From DTKD01 sp050948905 (GTDB lineage Bacteria; Armatimonadota; UBA5829), in assembly GCA_050948905.1 (NCBI GenBank), contig JBMNES010000001.1:930001-994000 (forward strand): DNA of 64,000 nucleotides, in the 5' to 3' direction. Shown here piece by piece: positions 40,732-49,043 of the stretch. The position numbers and the translations under genes are program-made. Numbering within the stretch: position 1 is the stretch's first letter; each line of letters begins with the position of its first letter. The notes beneath the pieces are model-generated. The model did no database searches. It worked only from the letters and a program-made list of their open reading frames with translations, and was not told the origin of the DNA.

Positions 40732-41021
40732 GCATACCCAGCGCCTTGATGCCTCAAATAGTGACTCACTGAAACCCTTTATACGGCCTGACGGCACAAA
40801 CCCCGCAGACTTCTCATCCGCGGGGTCCTGCCAAGGAGGTTTTTCTGCTTTCAGTTGGAGAAGCTTCATTGTGCTTGTGCTATATTTGTTACGTAACAGA
40901 AACAAGGAAGGTTCCCGTTGCGTATGGAAATAGTAGGGAAAGGAACAGCTAGACTTTCCGTCTAAGTAGTATTGACACAGCGTCCTCGGATCGGGCGTTG
41001 TGAAAAGAAAGGGGCATTAAG
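40732..41021 (+). promoter_or_regulatory. Structured, unexplained leader region
   Basis: Between divergent rpmH and the exported protein at 41022 there are 290 bases with a GC hairpin ACCCCGC/GCGGGGT (40800-40826) inside a GGC...GCC outer pair, an AAGGAGG at about 40836 without a good start codon, a palindrome GTTACGTAAC (40888-40897), a GGAAAG...CTTTCC pair (about 40938-40960) and TTGACA at about 40973 with no clear -10. The signals look regulatory but match no riboswitch I know. Confidence 0.4.
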
Positions 41022-41462
41022 ATGAGTACTAGGATTAAACTCAGTTTGATTGCGATTTGCCTGGTTGTCGCGATGGCCGCTACAGTCGCAACCACCCATG
41101 CGGCTCTGTTCGGAGATATCATTAAAGTCGGTGGAATCGCTGTGGTGGTAGATAAATTCGGGCCGCAGATCAACGACTTTATCAACAAGCTCACGGCCAA
41201 TAAAGACCTTGGTACCGAGGAAGCGACCGCTGTGGTCCCGATTCTCAGCCTCGGCGGCGGTTCATACATCGGCGCAGTGCAGGTTATCGGAGCCAAAGAA
41301 AATGTCGACAAGTGCAAAGCCGTCGTCCAACTGGAAGGCAACGCGGTATTCGGCAAGAATATTCGCGTGAAGGCGCTTGTGCCGGTAGGCTCCAAAACCA
41401 CCAGCAACATCAAAAGAATCTTTGGCGTCGGGGTCAGCGCCATCGTCGACATCAGGATATAA
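41022..41462 (+). CDS. Small exported protein of unknown function
   Basis: ATG 41022 follows AAAGGGG. The 146-residue protein has a Sec signal ending ATTHA, then a 120-residue domain rich in Gly, Val and Ile (ALFGDIIKVGGIAVVVDKFG, PILSLGGGSYIGAVQVIG, IRVKALVPVGSKTTSNIKRIFGVG). It is probably a small periplasmic alpha/beta domain. I do not recognise it. It has its own terminator and a long leader, so it is likely regulated and single. Confidence 0.7.
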   Translation: MSTRIKLSLIAICLVVAMAATVATTHAALFGDIIKVGGIAVVVDKFGPQINDFINKLTANKDLGTEEATAVVPILSLGGGSYIGAVQVIGAKENVDKCKAVVQLEGNAVFGKNIRVKALVPVGSKTTSNIKRIFGVGVSAIVDIRI

Positions 41463-41492
41463 TAGCCAATCCGGCGAGTCTATCGTTTCATT

Positions 41493-41526
41493 GGGCCGGG
41501 GTCAAGCTGCCTCGGCCCGGATTTTT
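41493..41526 (+). terminator. Terminator of the small exported protein gene
   Basis: GGGCCGGGG and CTCGGCCC arms around TCAAGCTGC, then ATTTTTAT. It is a good rho-independent terminator on the plus strand. Confidence 0.8.
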
Positions 41527-41529
41527 ATA

Positions 41530-42423
41530 TTGACTACCTCTGAACCCACTACACTATTTCTTGATGCAATGGCCACTCGATTTGAGGTGATATTATATGG
41601 AGCCGAAAGCTCACGGCTGCGCGCTGCAGGAGAACAGGCTCTTGAGGAAATCGCTGACGCAGAAAAACGACTCAGCATGTTTCGACCCGGCAGCGAAACC
41701 TCCCGAATAAACGCATTCGCGGCGCACCAGGCCGTCAAAATCGACGCCCGATTGTATAATCTGCTGAAGCTGGCGGTGAGGGTTTCTCAGGCGACGGAGG
41801 GCGCGTTTGATATCACCGTAGCCCCTGCTATGCAAATCTGGCGAAACGCCGGCCGCCTTAACCGGCTGCCATCTGACGCTGAAATAGACTCCGCACGCGA
41901 GTTGGTCGGCGCGGAGATGATTTTATTCGACGATTCCGACCACACCATTCGATTCGCAAAAGAGGGCGTCCAAATCGACCCTGGAGCAATCGGAAAAGGC
42001 TTTGCGATCGACATTGCAGTGGAGAGCCTGCGCGAAAGCGGAATAACAAGCGCGCTGATTCACGGCGGAACCAGCACGATTTACGCTATTGGAAATCAGA
42101 TAAACGGCCAGCCGTGGCGAATCGGGGTGCGAGACCCCGCGACGCCGGATCAGTCGTTGCGAACGGTGGAATTGTGCGACGCCTCTCTGTCGGTATCAGC
42201 ACCCCACGGCAGGTTATTTGCGTGCGAGGGTCGGGAATATGGACACGTGATAGACCCTCGGACAGGCAGATCAGTGCGGCGGACATCATTAGCTGCTGTG
42301 TGGGGCCCATCCGCCACGGAGACGGACGCGCTCTCTACCGCGCTTTTAGTGCTGGGCGAGGAAGGTCTGGAACCGATTCGCCGAGCTTTCCCGGATTATG
42401 ACGGGCTTGTGGTGGGGTTATAA
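41530..42423 (+). CDS. apbE: FAD:protein FMN transferase (ApbE)
   Basis: I start at TTG 41530 (297 residues), because the family keeps residues before its conserved MGT-like segment, here DAMATRFEVILYG; ATG 41569 is the alternative. Family motifs: RLSMFRPGSETSRIN, AFDITVAPAM, DPGAIGKGFAIDI, IHGGTSTIYAIG, EYGHVIDPRTG and the Mg site TETDALSTALLVLG. There is no signal peptide or lipobox, so it would act in the cytoplasm, unlike many ApbE. It attaches FMN to Thr/Ser of target flavoproteins. It starts four bases after a terminator, so its own promoter (TTGACT at 41530 with CACTAT) may lie within the first codons. Confidence 0.88.
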   Translation: MTTSEPTTLFLDAMATRFEVILYGAESSRLRAAGEQALEEIADAEKRLSMFRPGSETSRINAFAAHQAVKIDARLYNLLKLAVRVSQATEGAFDITVAPAMQIWRNAGRLNRLPSDAEIDSARELVGAEMILFDDSDHTIRFAKEGVQIDPGAIGKGFAIDIAVESLRESGITSALIHGGTSTIYAIGNQINGQPWRIGVRDPATPDQSLRTVELCDASLSVSAPHGRLFACEGREYGHVIDPRTGRSVRRTSLAAVWGPSATETDALSTALLVLGEEGLEPIRRAFPDYDGLVVGL

Positions 42424-42461
42424 CAGAGGCCGGGATATCGCACCTACCCCGGCCCGTTGTA

Positions 42462-42998
42462 TCAGGCGATCTTTTGTTTAATGGTCGGCTTGGAGTTTGT
42501 CCTGAGAAAATCCCTGATAAACTCATTGGTAAGGCTCACCACGGAGTCGTTCACAGTGCGCACGGCCGATGAGTTTACAATTCCCATCGTGCTGCTTGTC
42601 CAGGTAGTTGCGGGGGTGAGAATATTCGGGTCTCTGGACAACGCCGCAGCCTGGATCACTTCGGCGTGTATGCTGCAGGCGTAAAGCCCGGATGTGTTCT
42701 TCACGGAACTGATCGCCACATAGAAAATCGCCGCTCCCGGCTTGGAGAGTTCAGCTTCGCTGAGCGTTCTTATTCCGGCCGTGGATAGTCTTTCATTTAT
42801 CAGCGATTCTATTGCGTGGTCGTCCAACCCGTCCGCTCGCAGGTCCGTCGCGGGAGTCTCCACCACTACATAAACCCCAACAATCCCCTTCAGAGACTTC
42901 GTCTCCATCTCCAGTCGTGCTGCCTGAGCGCCAGTCGCGATCAGGCAAAGAGCAAGTGTTATAGCAACGGCGCTGATGTATGCCACGGTACTCTTCAT
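42462..42998 (-). CDS. Exported protein of unknown function
   Basis: ATG 42998 follows GAGGTGACC. The 178-residue protein has a Sec signal ending GAQA and then a domain with VYVVVETPATDLRADGLDDHAIESLINERLSTAGIRTLS, an alpha/beta pattern seen in small periplasmic or outer-membrane-associated proteins that resemble the LptE/DUF-type helix-strand fold. I do not recognise the family. Its C-terminus is helical with a phased NSSAVRTVNDSVVSLTNEFIRDFL. It converges with apbE. Confidence 0.72.
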   Translation of the reverse strand: MKSTVAYISAVAITLALCLIATGAQAARLEMETKSLKGIVGVYVVVETPATDLRADGLDDHAIESLINERLSTAGIRTLSEAELSKPGAAIFYVAISSVKNTSGLYACSIHAEVIQAAALSRDPNILTPATTWTSSTMGIVNSSAVRTVNDSVVSLTNEFIRDFLRTNSKPTIKQKIA

Positions 42999-43284
42999 CT
43001 CGGTCACCTCGTCGAGCCGCGGACTCGAACTCCGCCCTCTGTAGTAAGATTACCCAAATTGTGAACACTTCTTGGCGCGTCGAGGGAGACTATTTCGCGC
43101 AATTCGCAACACACCTCGTCATCCTGCGCCCGCGGGTCCGCGCCCACACCTCGTCATCCTGCGCTCACTGTTCGTCATCCTGCGCCCCACTCTTTGTCAT
43201 CCTGCGCGAAGTCGCAGGATCACCCTGCGACCCGTGTTCCAGCAGATTCCACGACTACGCGGACAATGGCATGGGCTGTATTCC
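42999..43284. repeat. Intergenic repeat mosaic 9 (tandem GTCATCCTGCG)
   Basis: This gap has four copies of GTCATCCTGCG at 43118, 43153, 43174 and 43196; only the last carries the full palindrome with CGAAGT and CGCAGGATC. Then comes a decayed ATTCCACGACTACGCGGACAATGG version (about 43237-43268). The rest (43000-43110) looks like the leader of the minus-strand gene. Confidence 0.85.
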
Positions 43285-43313
43285 TTGCCAATGGGTAAAA
43301 TCAGTGTTAGCAT
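43285..43313 (+). promoter_or_regulatory. Promoter abutting the ABC exporter start
   Basis: TTGCCA (43285-43290), 17 bases, TAGCAT (43308-43313). The predicted first base of the transcript is at or next to the A of the ATG at 43320, and there is no ribosome site, so the mRNA is probably leaderless. Confidence 0.6.
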
Positions 43314-43319
43314 AAGCTT

Positions 43320-45119
43320 ATGGCCAGCATTGATGAGAAACATAAACCAAAGAATAAACGACAGGCGTTTTTGCGCCTTTTAGAGTACCTCGCGCCCTAC
43401 AAAAACGCTGTGACTCTGGGGGTGGTCTCCAACTTATGGGTGGGATTGGTGGTGCTCGTGCCGCCTCTTATCTACGGAAGCAGCATCACGGACAGGGTAA
43501 TATTAAACCGCCTCAACGAAACGCCCGCGGCGAGGTGGCAACTGCTCTTAATAAGCACGCTGCTGCAGATTTTTCTGTATGGCAGTTCATCTTTTATGGT
43601 CTGGGTGCGAATGAAGACTATGCACATCCTCGGCGAGCGCATTCTGGTCGATATTCGTAAGCAGATCTACTCGCGCCTGCAAATGCTCTCTCTTTCGTAT
43701 TTCGACAGCGGACAGACCGGGGAGATAATGTCGCGGGTCACGAACGACTCGGAGGTGGTGGAGGAGTTCGTCACGCACGCCGCCGATACCCTCGTATCCG
43801 ACGCCATTCGATTGATCGCTATGTGTATAATTATGTTTTATGTCTGCAAGACGCTGGCGATCATCTCCCTGCTGCCTGTGCCGATAATATTCGTCCTCGC
43901 GCTCACTTTCTCCCGCAAGGTGCGCCCGATTTATAGAAAAGTGCGGGAGAGGCTGGCTGAAATTAACGCGAAAGTTCAGGAAAACCTCAGCGGCATTCGG
44001 GTCATCAAGGCATTTGCACGCGAGGATTATGAACAAAAGAGCTTTGAAGACGATGCGGAATCCTACTTCGATATGCGCGTCAGAGCAATCCGGCTGTGGA
44101 CCCGATTCTTCCCAACCATCGACTTTCAGGTGCGAACGGCGTCGGTTGTGGTGTGGGCGGTTGGCGCTGCGATGATTCTGCATAACGTGCCCGGTGTCTC
44201 AATGGGCACACTGATTATCTTCACGATGTATCTCGGTATGTTTTACGAACCGGTGCGCAGCCTGGCCACTATTAATGACACAATCCAACGCTCGCTGGCG
44301 GCTGCTGAGAGGATATTTGAGATCGTCGACGAGCAGCCGCAGATTCAGGATGCACAGGGCGCCACTGACCTGCCGCGCGTCAGCGGTCGAGTCGAGTTCG
44401 ACCACGTAAACTTCAGCTACGGCGGCGAGGAAGAGGTGCTAACCGACATCTGCATCAAAGCCGAACCGGGGCAGATCGTGGCTCTGGTAGGTCGCAGCGG
44501 CGCGGGTAAGACGAGCATAGTCAACCTGATTCCCCGCTTTTATGACCCCAATTCGGGTAGGATACTGATCGATGGCTTCGATGTCAAATACGTGACCCAA
44601 ACCTCTCTGCGAAACCAGATAGCGATGGTGCTGCAGGATACATTTTTGTTCAACGGCACCGTAAGCGAGAACATTCGCTACGGCAAGCTCGACGCCACTC
44701 AGGAAGAGATAATCACGGCTGCCAAAGCGGCAAATGCGGCGGAGTTTATCGAAGCGATGCCGGATAGTTATGAAACCGAGATTGGTGAGAGAGGAATCAA
44801 ACTATCCGGCGGCCAGAAACAGCGGCTCGCGATAGCCAGGGCGATTTTGGCCGACCCGCGCATACTTATCCTCGATGAGGCCACCAGCTCGGTGGACTCT
44901 GAGAGCGAATATCTTATCCATCGCGCAATGGACAGGCTTATGGAAGGCCGAACGACGTTCGTCATCGCCCACCGCCTGTCGACTATCAAACACGCCGACC
45001 AGATTATAACCCTTGAAAAAGGCTGCGTCACAGAGGTTGGGAACCACAAAACCCTGCTCGATCAAGACGGCGTCTATGCGCAGATGTATGAGATGCAGTT
45101 CAGGCTGAACGAAGAATAA
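43320..45119 (+). CDS. ABC exporter, fused membrane and ATPase domains (MsbA-like)
   Basis: The 599-residue half-transporter has six membrane helices (about 30-320), the coupling helix region SGIRVIKAFAREDYE and an ATPase domain with Walker A GRSGAGKTS (about 392-400), Q-loop MVLQDTFLFNGT, signature LSGGQKQR, Walker B ILILDEATSSVD and His-loop IAHRLSTI. It would export lipid, lipid-linked sugar, peptide or drug as a homodimer; the closest style is MsbA/BmrA. It stands alone between a promoter and a terminator. Confidence 0.95.
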   Translation: MASIDEKHKPKNKRQAFLRLLEYLAPYKNAVTLGVVSNLWVGLVVLVPPLIYGSSITDRVILNRLNETPAARWQLLLISTLLQIFLYGSSSFMVWVRMKTMHILGERILVDIRKQIYSRLQMLSLSYFDSGQTGEIMSRVTNDSEVVEEFVTHAADTLVSDAIRLIAMCIIMFYVCKTLAIISLLPVPIIFVLALTFSRKVRPIYRKVRERLAEINAKVQENLSGIRVIKAFAREDYEQKSFEDDAESYFDMRVRAIRLWTRFFPTIDFQVRTASVVVWAVGAAMILHNVPGVSMGTLIIFTMYLGMFYEPVRSLATINDTIQRSLAAAERIFEIVDEQPQIQDAQGATDLPRVSGRVEFDHVNFSYGGEEEVLTDICIKAEPGQIVALVGRSGAGKTSIVNLIPRFYDPNSGRILIDGFDVKYVTQTSLRNQIAMVLQDTFLFNGTVSENIRYGKLDATQEEIITAAKAANAAEFIEAMPDSYETEIGERGIKLSGGQKQRLAIARAILADPRILILDEATSSVDSESEYLIHRAMDRLMEGRTTFVIAHRLSTIKHADQIITLEKGCVTEVGNHKTLLDQDGVYAQMYEMQFRLNEE

Positions 45120-45121
45120 AA

Positions 45122-45149
45122 AAGTGGCCGGTTTGCACGCCGGCCACTT
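45122..45149. terminator. Terminator of the ABC exporter gene
   Basis: Perfect 10-bp stem AAGTGGCCGG / CCGGCCACTT with loop TTTGCACG, preceded by A-run and followed by AATTTG. It can also serve argG from the other side. Confidence 0.85.
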
Positions 45150-45188
45150 AATTTGTCTAATAACTTACTAGTTTGTTTGTTATTTGTT

Positions 45189-45215
45189 ATTTCGGGAAAC
45201 CCTTTTCCCGAAACC
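45189..45215. repeat. TTTCGGGAAA hairpin
   Basis: TTTCGGGAAA and TTTTCCCGAAA arms with ACCC at the centre. The same outer sequence forms the ends of the MITE-like element at 48809 and another hairpin at 49279. It lies just beyond the argG stop and may act as its terminator. Confidence 0.6.
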
Positions 45216-45225
45216 ACGCAACTTC

Positions 45226-46419
45226 CTAGCTATCCTTAATGGTGTGATACATCCTCGCCTGCATACCGTGGACTTTGACTATCCCGACGGCTTCGCTCTG
45301 GTCGAAAGTCTTTGAGTCGAAGCTCGCGAGGTCTTCGTTATACAGCGCATATTTGCTCGCGCGGCCGATGATCTGTGCGGAGCCTTTAAACAGTCGCATC
45401 GTGACCGTGCCGGTGACTCTCGGCTGGATAGCGTTTATGAACGCCTCGAGGTCGTCCTTGAACGGGTCATACCACAGACCTGCGTAGGCAAGCTCGCCCC
45501 ACTTCTGATCGACCAGCATCTTGAACGCGCGCTCATCAGCCGTGCAGACCAGCCCTTCGAGCGCCTTATGCGCGGGGATAAGCAGGCTTGCCGCAGGGCA
45601 TTCGTAGTTCTCGCGCACCTTCAGTCCCATAATGCGGTCTTCCATAATGTCGATGCGTCCGATGCCGTTCTCACCGGCCAATTTGTGCGCCTCGAGGATA
45701 AGGTCGAGGGGCTTCATTTTATTGCCGTTGATAGCTACCGGGACACCGTTGTCGAATTCTATGGTGATCTCGGTCGGGGTGTCCGGGGCGTCCTGCGGGC
45801 TTCTGGTCCACTGGAAAATCTCTTCCGGCGGCGCGTAGTTCGGCTCTTCCAGGTGGCCGCCTTCTATGCTGCGTCCCCACAGGTTCTCGTCAATCGACCA
45901 TATCTTTTCTTTGCTTTGGCCGATCGGTATGCCCTTCTTTTCGGCGTATTCGATCTCCCAGGAGCGGGTCATCGTGTGCTCGCGCATTGGTGCGATAATC
46001 GGGGTATCCGGCATGAATGTTCTCATAACAAACTCGAACCGAAACTGATCGTTGCCTTTGCCTGTGCAACCGTGACAGAAAGCGTCGATTCCGCCGAGCT
46101 TTTGGGCTATTTCGACAGCCTTACGGGCGATCAGCGGCCGGGCTATCGAGGTGCTGATAGGGTAGCCCTGATAGTCGCCGTTGGCCTTGATAGATGGGAA
46201 GATGAAGTCGGTGACGAACTCCTCGCGTGCGTCGATGGAGTAGTGCTCAGTTTTGAGCAGCCTGGCTTTATCCTCCGCCTGCTTAAGCTCACCAGCGGGC
46301 AGGCCGACATCGACCGTGACCGTGACTACGTGCTCAAAGCCGTAGTCCTCTCGCATCATCGGAATACACACGGAGGTATCCAGCCCTCCGGAGTAGACTA
46401 ATAGGACAGTTTTTGACAT
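45226..46419 (-). CDS. argG: Argininosuccinate synthase
   Basis: The 397-residue protein opens KTVLLVYSGGLDTSVC, the N-type PP-loop SGGLDTS. Later segments (GCTGKGNDQFRFE, YPISTSIARPLI, NGIGRIDIMEDR, RMFKGSAQI-like MRLFKGSAQIIGR) are standard. It joins citrulline and aspartate with ATP in arginine synthesis. The ATG follows ACGGAGGAAGT. It stands apart from argBDF, with a leader hairpin. Confidence 0.96.
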   Translation of the reverse strand: MSKTVLLVYSGGLDTSVCIPMMREDYGFEHVVTVTVDVGLPAGELKQAEDKARLLKTEHYSIDAREEFVTDFIFPSIKANGDYQGYPISTSIARPLIARKAVEIAQKLGGIDAFCHGCTGKGNDQFRFEFVMRTFMPDTPIIAPMREHTMTRSWEIEYAEKKGIPIGQSKEKIWSIDENLWGRSIEGGHLEEPNYAPPEEIFQWTRSPQDAPDTPTEITIEFDNGVPVAINGNKMKPLDLILEAHKLAGENGIGRIDIMEDRIMGLKVRENYECPAASLLIPAHKALEGLVCTADERAFKMLVDQKWGELAYAGLWYDPFKDDLEAFINAIQPRVTGTVTMRLFKGSAQIIGRASKYALYNEDLASFDSKTFDQSEAVGIVKVHGMQARMYHTIKDS

Positions 46420-46439
46420 TACTTCCTCCGTACACTAAT

Positions 46440-46457
46440 CGGCAGTGCGTACTGCCG
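46440..46457 (-). promoter_or_regulatory. Leader hairpin of argG
   Basis: Perfect 7-bp arms CGGCAGT and ACTGCCG with a 4-base loop, 20 bases before the start codon. It leaves the ribosome site free but could be an operator or an RNA stabiliser. No T-box or ARG-box found. Confidence 0.45.
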
Positions 46458-46539
46458 TTGAGATTTGCAACTTATATATTCTAACGGATTTTGATAATTT
46501 GTGCTTGTGGTCAGATGTTCGGAGTCCCGAAATCCAAAA

Positions 46540-46625
46540 CAAGCGTATTTCCAGTGACGTGATCCTGCGACTTCGCGCAGGATGACTAAAATTGAGACAT
46601 CGTATGACCGGTCCATCGGCGGACT
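46540..46625. repeat. Intergenic repeat mosaic 10
   Basis: A palindrome GTGATCCTGCGACTTCGCG continuing CAGGATGAC is at 46560-46586, followed 22 bases later by a diverged GTATGAC. It separates argG from the MauE-like gene. Bases 46420-46540 are the argG leader. Confidence 0.75.
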
Positions 46626-46635
46626 TTTTCAGGCC

Positions 46636-47094
46636 TTACGGAAAGCGGGGATCGGGTTTATGGCAGTCGTCTGCGCGGTTAAACAGCACGACCAGTGACA
46701 TTGCAAGAAAAACCGCATCCCGAATGATGATTTCCCACCCGACTTTGCTCTCGGCCACTGTGAAGCAGCCGCAGTCAATGTCAAGTCCGCGGGCCATTGC
46801 GCTGGCCACAGCCGCGATAAATATCACGTTCATAATCGCCGCAATCAAAGCCGCACTTTGAAAGGCCACTCCGTTTAACAACGAGAAACCCACCAGGAGT
46901 TCAACCCAGGGCAATATCAGAGCGAACACATTGACGCTATACAGCGGCAAAAGTCGATACGCCGCTATGCTGTCGGCAAAACCAGCCGGGTCAATTATCT
47001 TTCCAAGGGCAGAGACGATGAAGATCGCTCCTAACAGCCATCTCGCTATCCTCAACACCTGTCGGTTCGCGATAAAAGCAGACAGACATCTCAT
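46636..47094 (-). CDS. MauE/DoxX-like membrane protein
   Basis: The 152-residue protein has four predicted membrane helices and the family's DCGCFTV motif with two Cys in the third loop, matching MauE (methylamine utilisation, disulfide-related) and DoxX-type quinone-linked proteins. Its ATG overlaps the rhodanese stop as ATGA, so the two are translationally coupled. Probably a periplasmic thiol redox relay. Confidence 0.85.
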   Translation of the reverse strand: MRCLSAFIANRQVLRIARWLLGAIFIVSALGKIIDPAGFADSIAAYRLLPLYSVNVFALILPWVELLVGFSLLNGVAFQSAALIAAIMNVIFIAAVASAMARGLDIDCGCFTVAESKVGWEIIIRDAVFLAMSLVVLFNRADDCHKPDPRFP

Positions 47095-47783
47095 TGGTCT
47101 GCCCTCTTGCTTGTAGGATAACCGGCCTCTTTCCACCCCAACATCCCATCAAGCATTATAAACACCCTCGTATATCCGCGGGCCACCAGCGCATCAGCAA
47201 GTTTTACTGCAAGCCCGCATTGTGGGTCGCTGCAGTAGGTAATCAGCGTTTTGTCCTTCGGAACAGACCCCAGAGCATCATCATAGAGTTTGTCCATGTC
47301 CTCCACAAACAGGGATATCGCTCCCTGAACGTGCTCGAGATCATAGTCGTCTTTATACCGGGCATCAACAAAGACCGCAGACTTTTGATCGAAAGTCGCT
47401 TTTGCGTCCGTTAAGGTCGTAAAGAGCGCCTCCACACGCGGAGCCGATGGCTCGGAAGTCTGCGTTTTTGGCAAAACCTCCCGCACAGGTTTCGGCTTGT
47501 CCACCATCTTCGAATCGACTCTTTGACCGGATGCAGCCGGGTTCGGAGTCGCAGGCTGTCTCTGATCCGTGCTCGCAGAGCCATCTGCAGCGTTTTTGGC
47601 TGGTACCGGCGGCTGCGGATTTACACCGATGACTTCCCGTGAGTCCGCCATTTTGTGGGTCCGGCTGAGCGGAATCCGGACCCACGGCAATGGGCGCGGG
47701 TTTACGGCGTTCGCACCCAGCCCGACCGCCATAGCTTGAAGCAGTATCAACACCGCGCCGAGAATAATCTTGCAGCTTTTCAC
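47091..47783 (-). CDS. Exported rhodanese-domain protein
   Basis: The 230-residue protein has a Sec signal (to about 26), a Pro/Ala-rich low-complexity linker (about 50-110) and a rhodanese domain (about 118-225): AVFVDARYKDDYDLEHVQGAISL, active Cys in TYCSDPQCGLA, and FIMLDGMLGWKEAGYP. CSDPQC has two Cys in the loop. It would transfer or bind sulfur, or act as a thiol relay in the periplasm. It sits between DUF1573 and MauE-like genes. Confidence 0.87.
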   Translation of the reverse strand: MKSCKIILGAVLILLQAMAVGLGANAVNPRPLPWVRIPLSRTHKMADSREVIGVNPQPPVPAKNAADGSASTDQRQPATPNPAASGQRVDSKMVDKPKPVREVLPKTQTSEPSAPRVEALFTTLTDAKATFDQKSAVFVDARYKDDYDLEHVQGAISLFVEDMDKLYDDALGSVPKDKTLITYCSDPQCGLAVKLADALVARGYTRVFIMLDGMLGWKEAGYPTSKRADQ

Positions 47784-47801
47784 GATCTTATCTCCGAAAG
47801 A

Positions 47802-48497
47802 CTACTCGACGACGTTGCCATATACCATGACACGAGCCTTCTGGTTTTCGTCAGAACCGTCCACAATGTCGAGCCATTCCATTATGCGACCCGGCTCGCT
47901 GCCGGCTTTGACAAGCACTGTCACTTCCCAATAGTCCCCGGCCTTGTCGGCAATCTTCTTAAAGCTGGGCGCTGATACGTGGGCACTGGGGATGACCCTG
48001 GTGATCTTGAACGTTTTCACATCTCCAGGGTAAACAAAAAGTCGATTGGTCCGGCTCTGGTTCACTTTGAGTGAGCCAAAGTTAAGTCGCTCCGGTTTCA
48101 GAGTTGCAAGTGGGATGACCTCAGCCTTGAATGACAGAGTTATATTGCCGCGCTCAGGGTCATTCGTTGTAATTGAGACGATCTTGCTGACATTGCCATT
48201 ATAGCCTGAAGTGTTGAACACAGTGGTAATAATCGAGGACTGCTGCGGAGCTAGTTTGGTGTCTTTGGCCTCCGCCCTGGCGCATCCGCAACTGGATCTG
48301 ACGGCGGTGATCTCCAACTCGGTATCGCCGATATTCTTGAATGTAAATACTGCATTGATAGGCTTGCCTGCCACAACACGGCCGAGGTCGATGGATTCGC
48401 TCTCAAAAGTGATCTTGGGGGCTGCAATTAATGTGGAAACGGCGCATAGCACGAGGGCTAGAATTGCCATAAGGTAGCCGAACGTCTTGAATAACAT
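47802..48497 (-). CDS. DUF1573 exported protein
   Basis: The 231-residue protein has a Sec signal (LALVLCAVSTLIAA), then the DUF1573 Ig-like fold: IDLGRVVAGKPINAVFTFKNIGDTELEITAVRSSCGCA, with the hallmark CGC. A second Ig-like domain fills the C-terminal half. ATG follows AGGAGGAAC. Function of DUF1573 is unknown; the conserved Cys pair suits redox. It is the first gene of the MauE group. Confidence 0.86.
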   Translation of the reverse strand: MLFKTFGYLMAILALVLCAVSTLIAAPKITFESESIDLGRVVAGKPINAVFTFKNIGDTELEITAVRSSCGCARAEAKDTKLAPQQSSIITTVFNTSGYNGNVSKIVSITTNDPERGNITLSFKAEVIPLATLKPERLNFGSLKVNQSRTNRLFVYPGDVKTFKITRVIPSAHVSAPSFKKIADKAGDYWEVTVLVKAGSEPGRIMEWLDIVDGSDENQKARVMVYGNVVE

Positions 48498-48808
48498 TTA
48501 TGTTCCTCCTATTGAGACCTGACAGGGCGAGCGCGCATTGCCGCTCTTAACCCCGGCTGCCTCAGCAGATTAAGGAGGACGTTACGAGACAAGCAGGCTG
48601 CACATTCGCCATATGCGATTGATTAGTGAAACACCACATGACCTGTGGTCGAGCCGAAACACTCAACGGCTGCAGTAACGCCAAATCATAAGCCTGCTCC
48701 TTTCTTATAAGTGGACATATAACTGAATTATAGCACGTCTTTTTAACTATGTCTGTCGCTGTCCGGATTGGTATGAGCTAACAAACGATGAGTGCTCTGC
48801 GCCGGGCC
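48498..48808. other. Gap without a recognised gene
   Basis: The bases to about 48720 form the leader of the minus-strand DUF1573 gene. TATAG/TTATAA-like AT patches around 48700-48740 may contain its promoter, but I cannot fix it. I see no gene or known RNA. Confidence 0.5.
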
Positions 48809-48984
48809 GTTTCGGGAAAGGGGAGGCTGTCTCAAAAGTCATTTGGCGGAAGCGCATTCTAAAACCGCTTGCGAAAATGGCCGAGAAGTGGCCTCTCGCG
48901 ACTTTTGGGACTTCTGGCACGTCCAGATCCTGACCAGAATAACCTGCTCAGGGACTTTTGAGATAGTTGCCTTTTTCCCGAAAC
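48809..48984. mobile_element. MITE-like element with 32-bp terminal inverted repeats
   Basis: The left end (48809-48840) begins GTTTCGGGAAA and ends TCTCAAAAGTC; the right end (48953-48984), read on the other strand, begins and ends the same way. 26 of 32 positions agree. The inside (112 bases) has no frame and contains further GACTTTT copies (48908-48915, 48951). TGTCTCAAAAGTC-type ends are common in insertion sequences, so this is probably a non-autonomous relic. No target duplication identified. Confidence 0.7.
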
Positions 48985-49043
48985 AAGGGAAAATAATTGT
49001 ATGTCAATAACAAATCATTTACAACCTCTGGAGGGTGTCCAAA

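Noticed and set aside
40836..40945. Possible small gene with AAGGAGG followed by CTG
   Set aside because: CTG start is rare, the roughly 34-codon frame shows no known motif; kept only as part of the leader description.
43019..43035. tRNA T-arm-like sequence (GCGGA-GTTCGAG-TCCGC on the minus strand)
   Set aside because: No acceptor, D or anticodon arms fit around it; lies in the leader of a protein gene.
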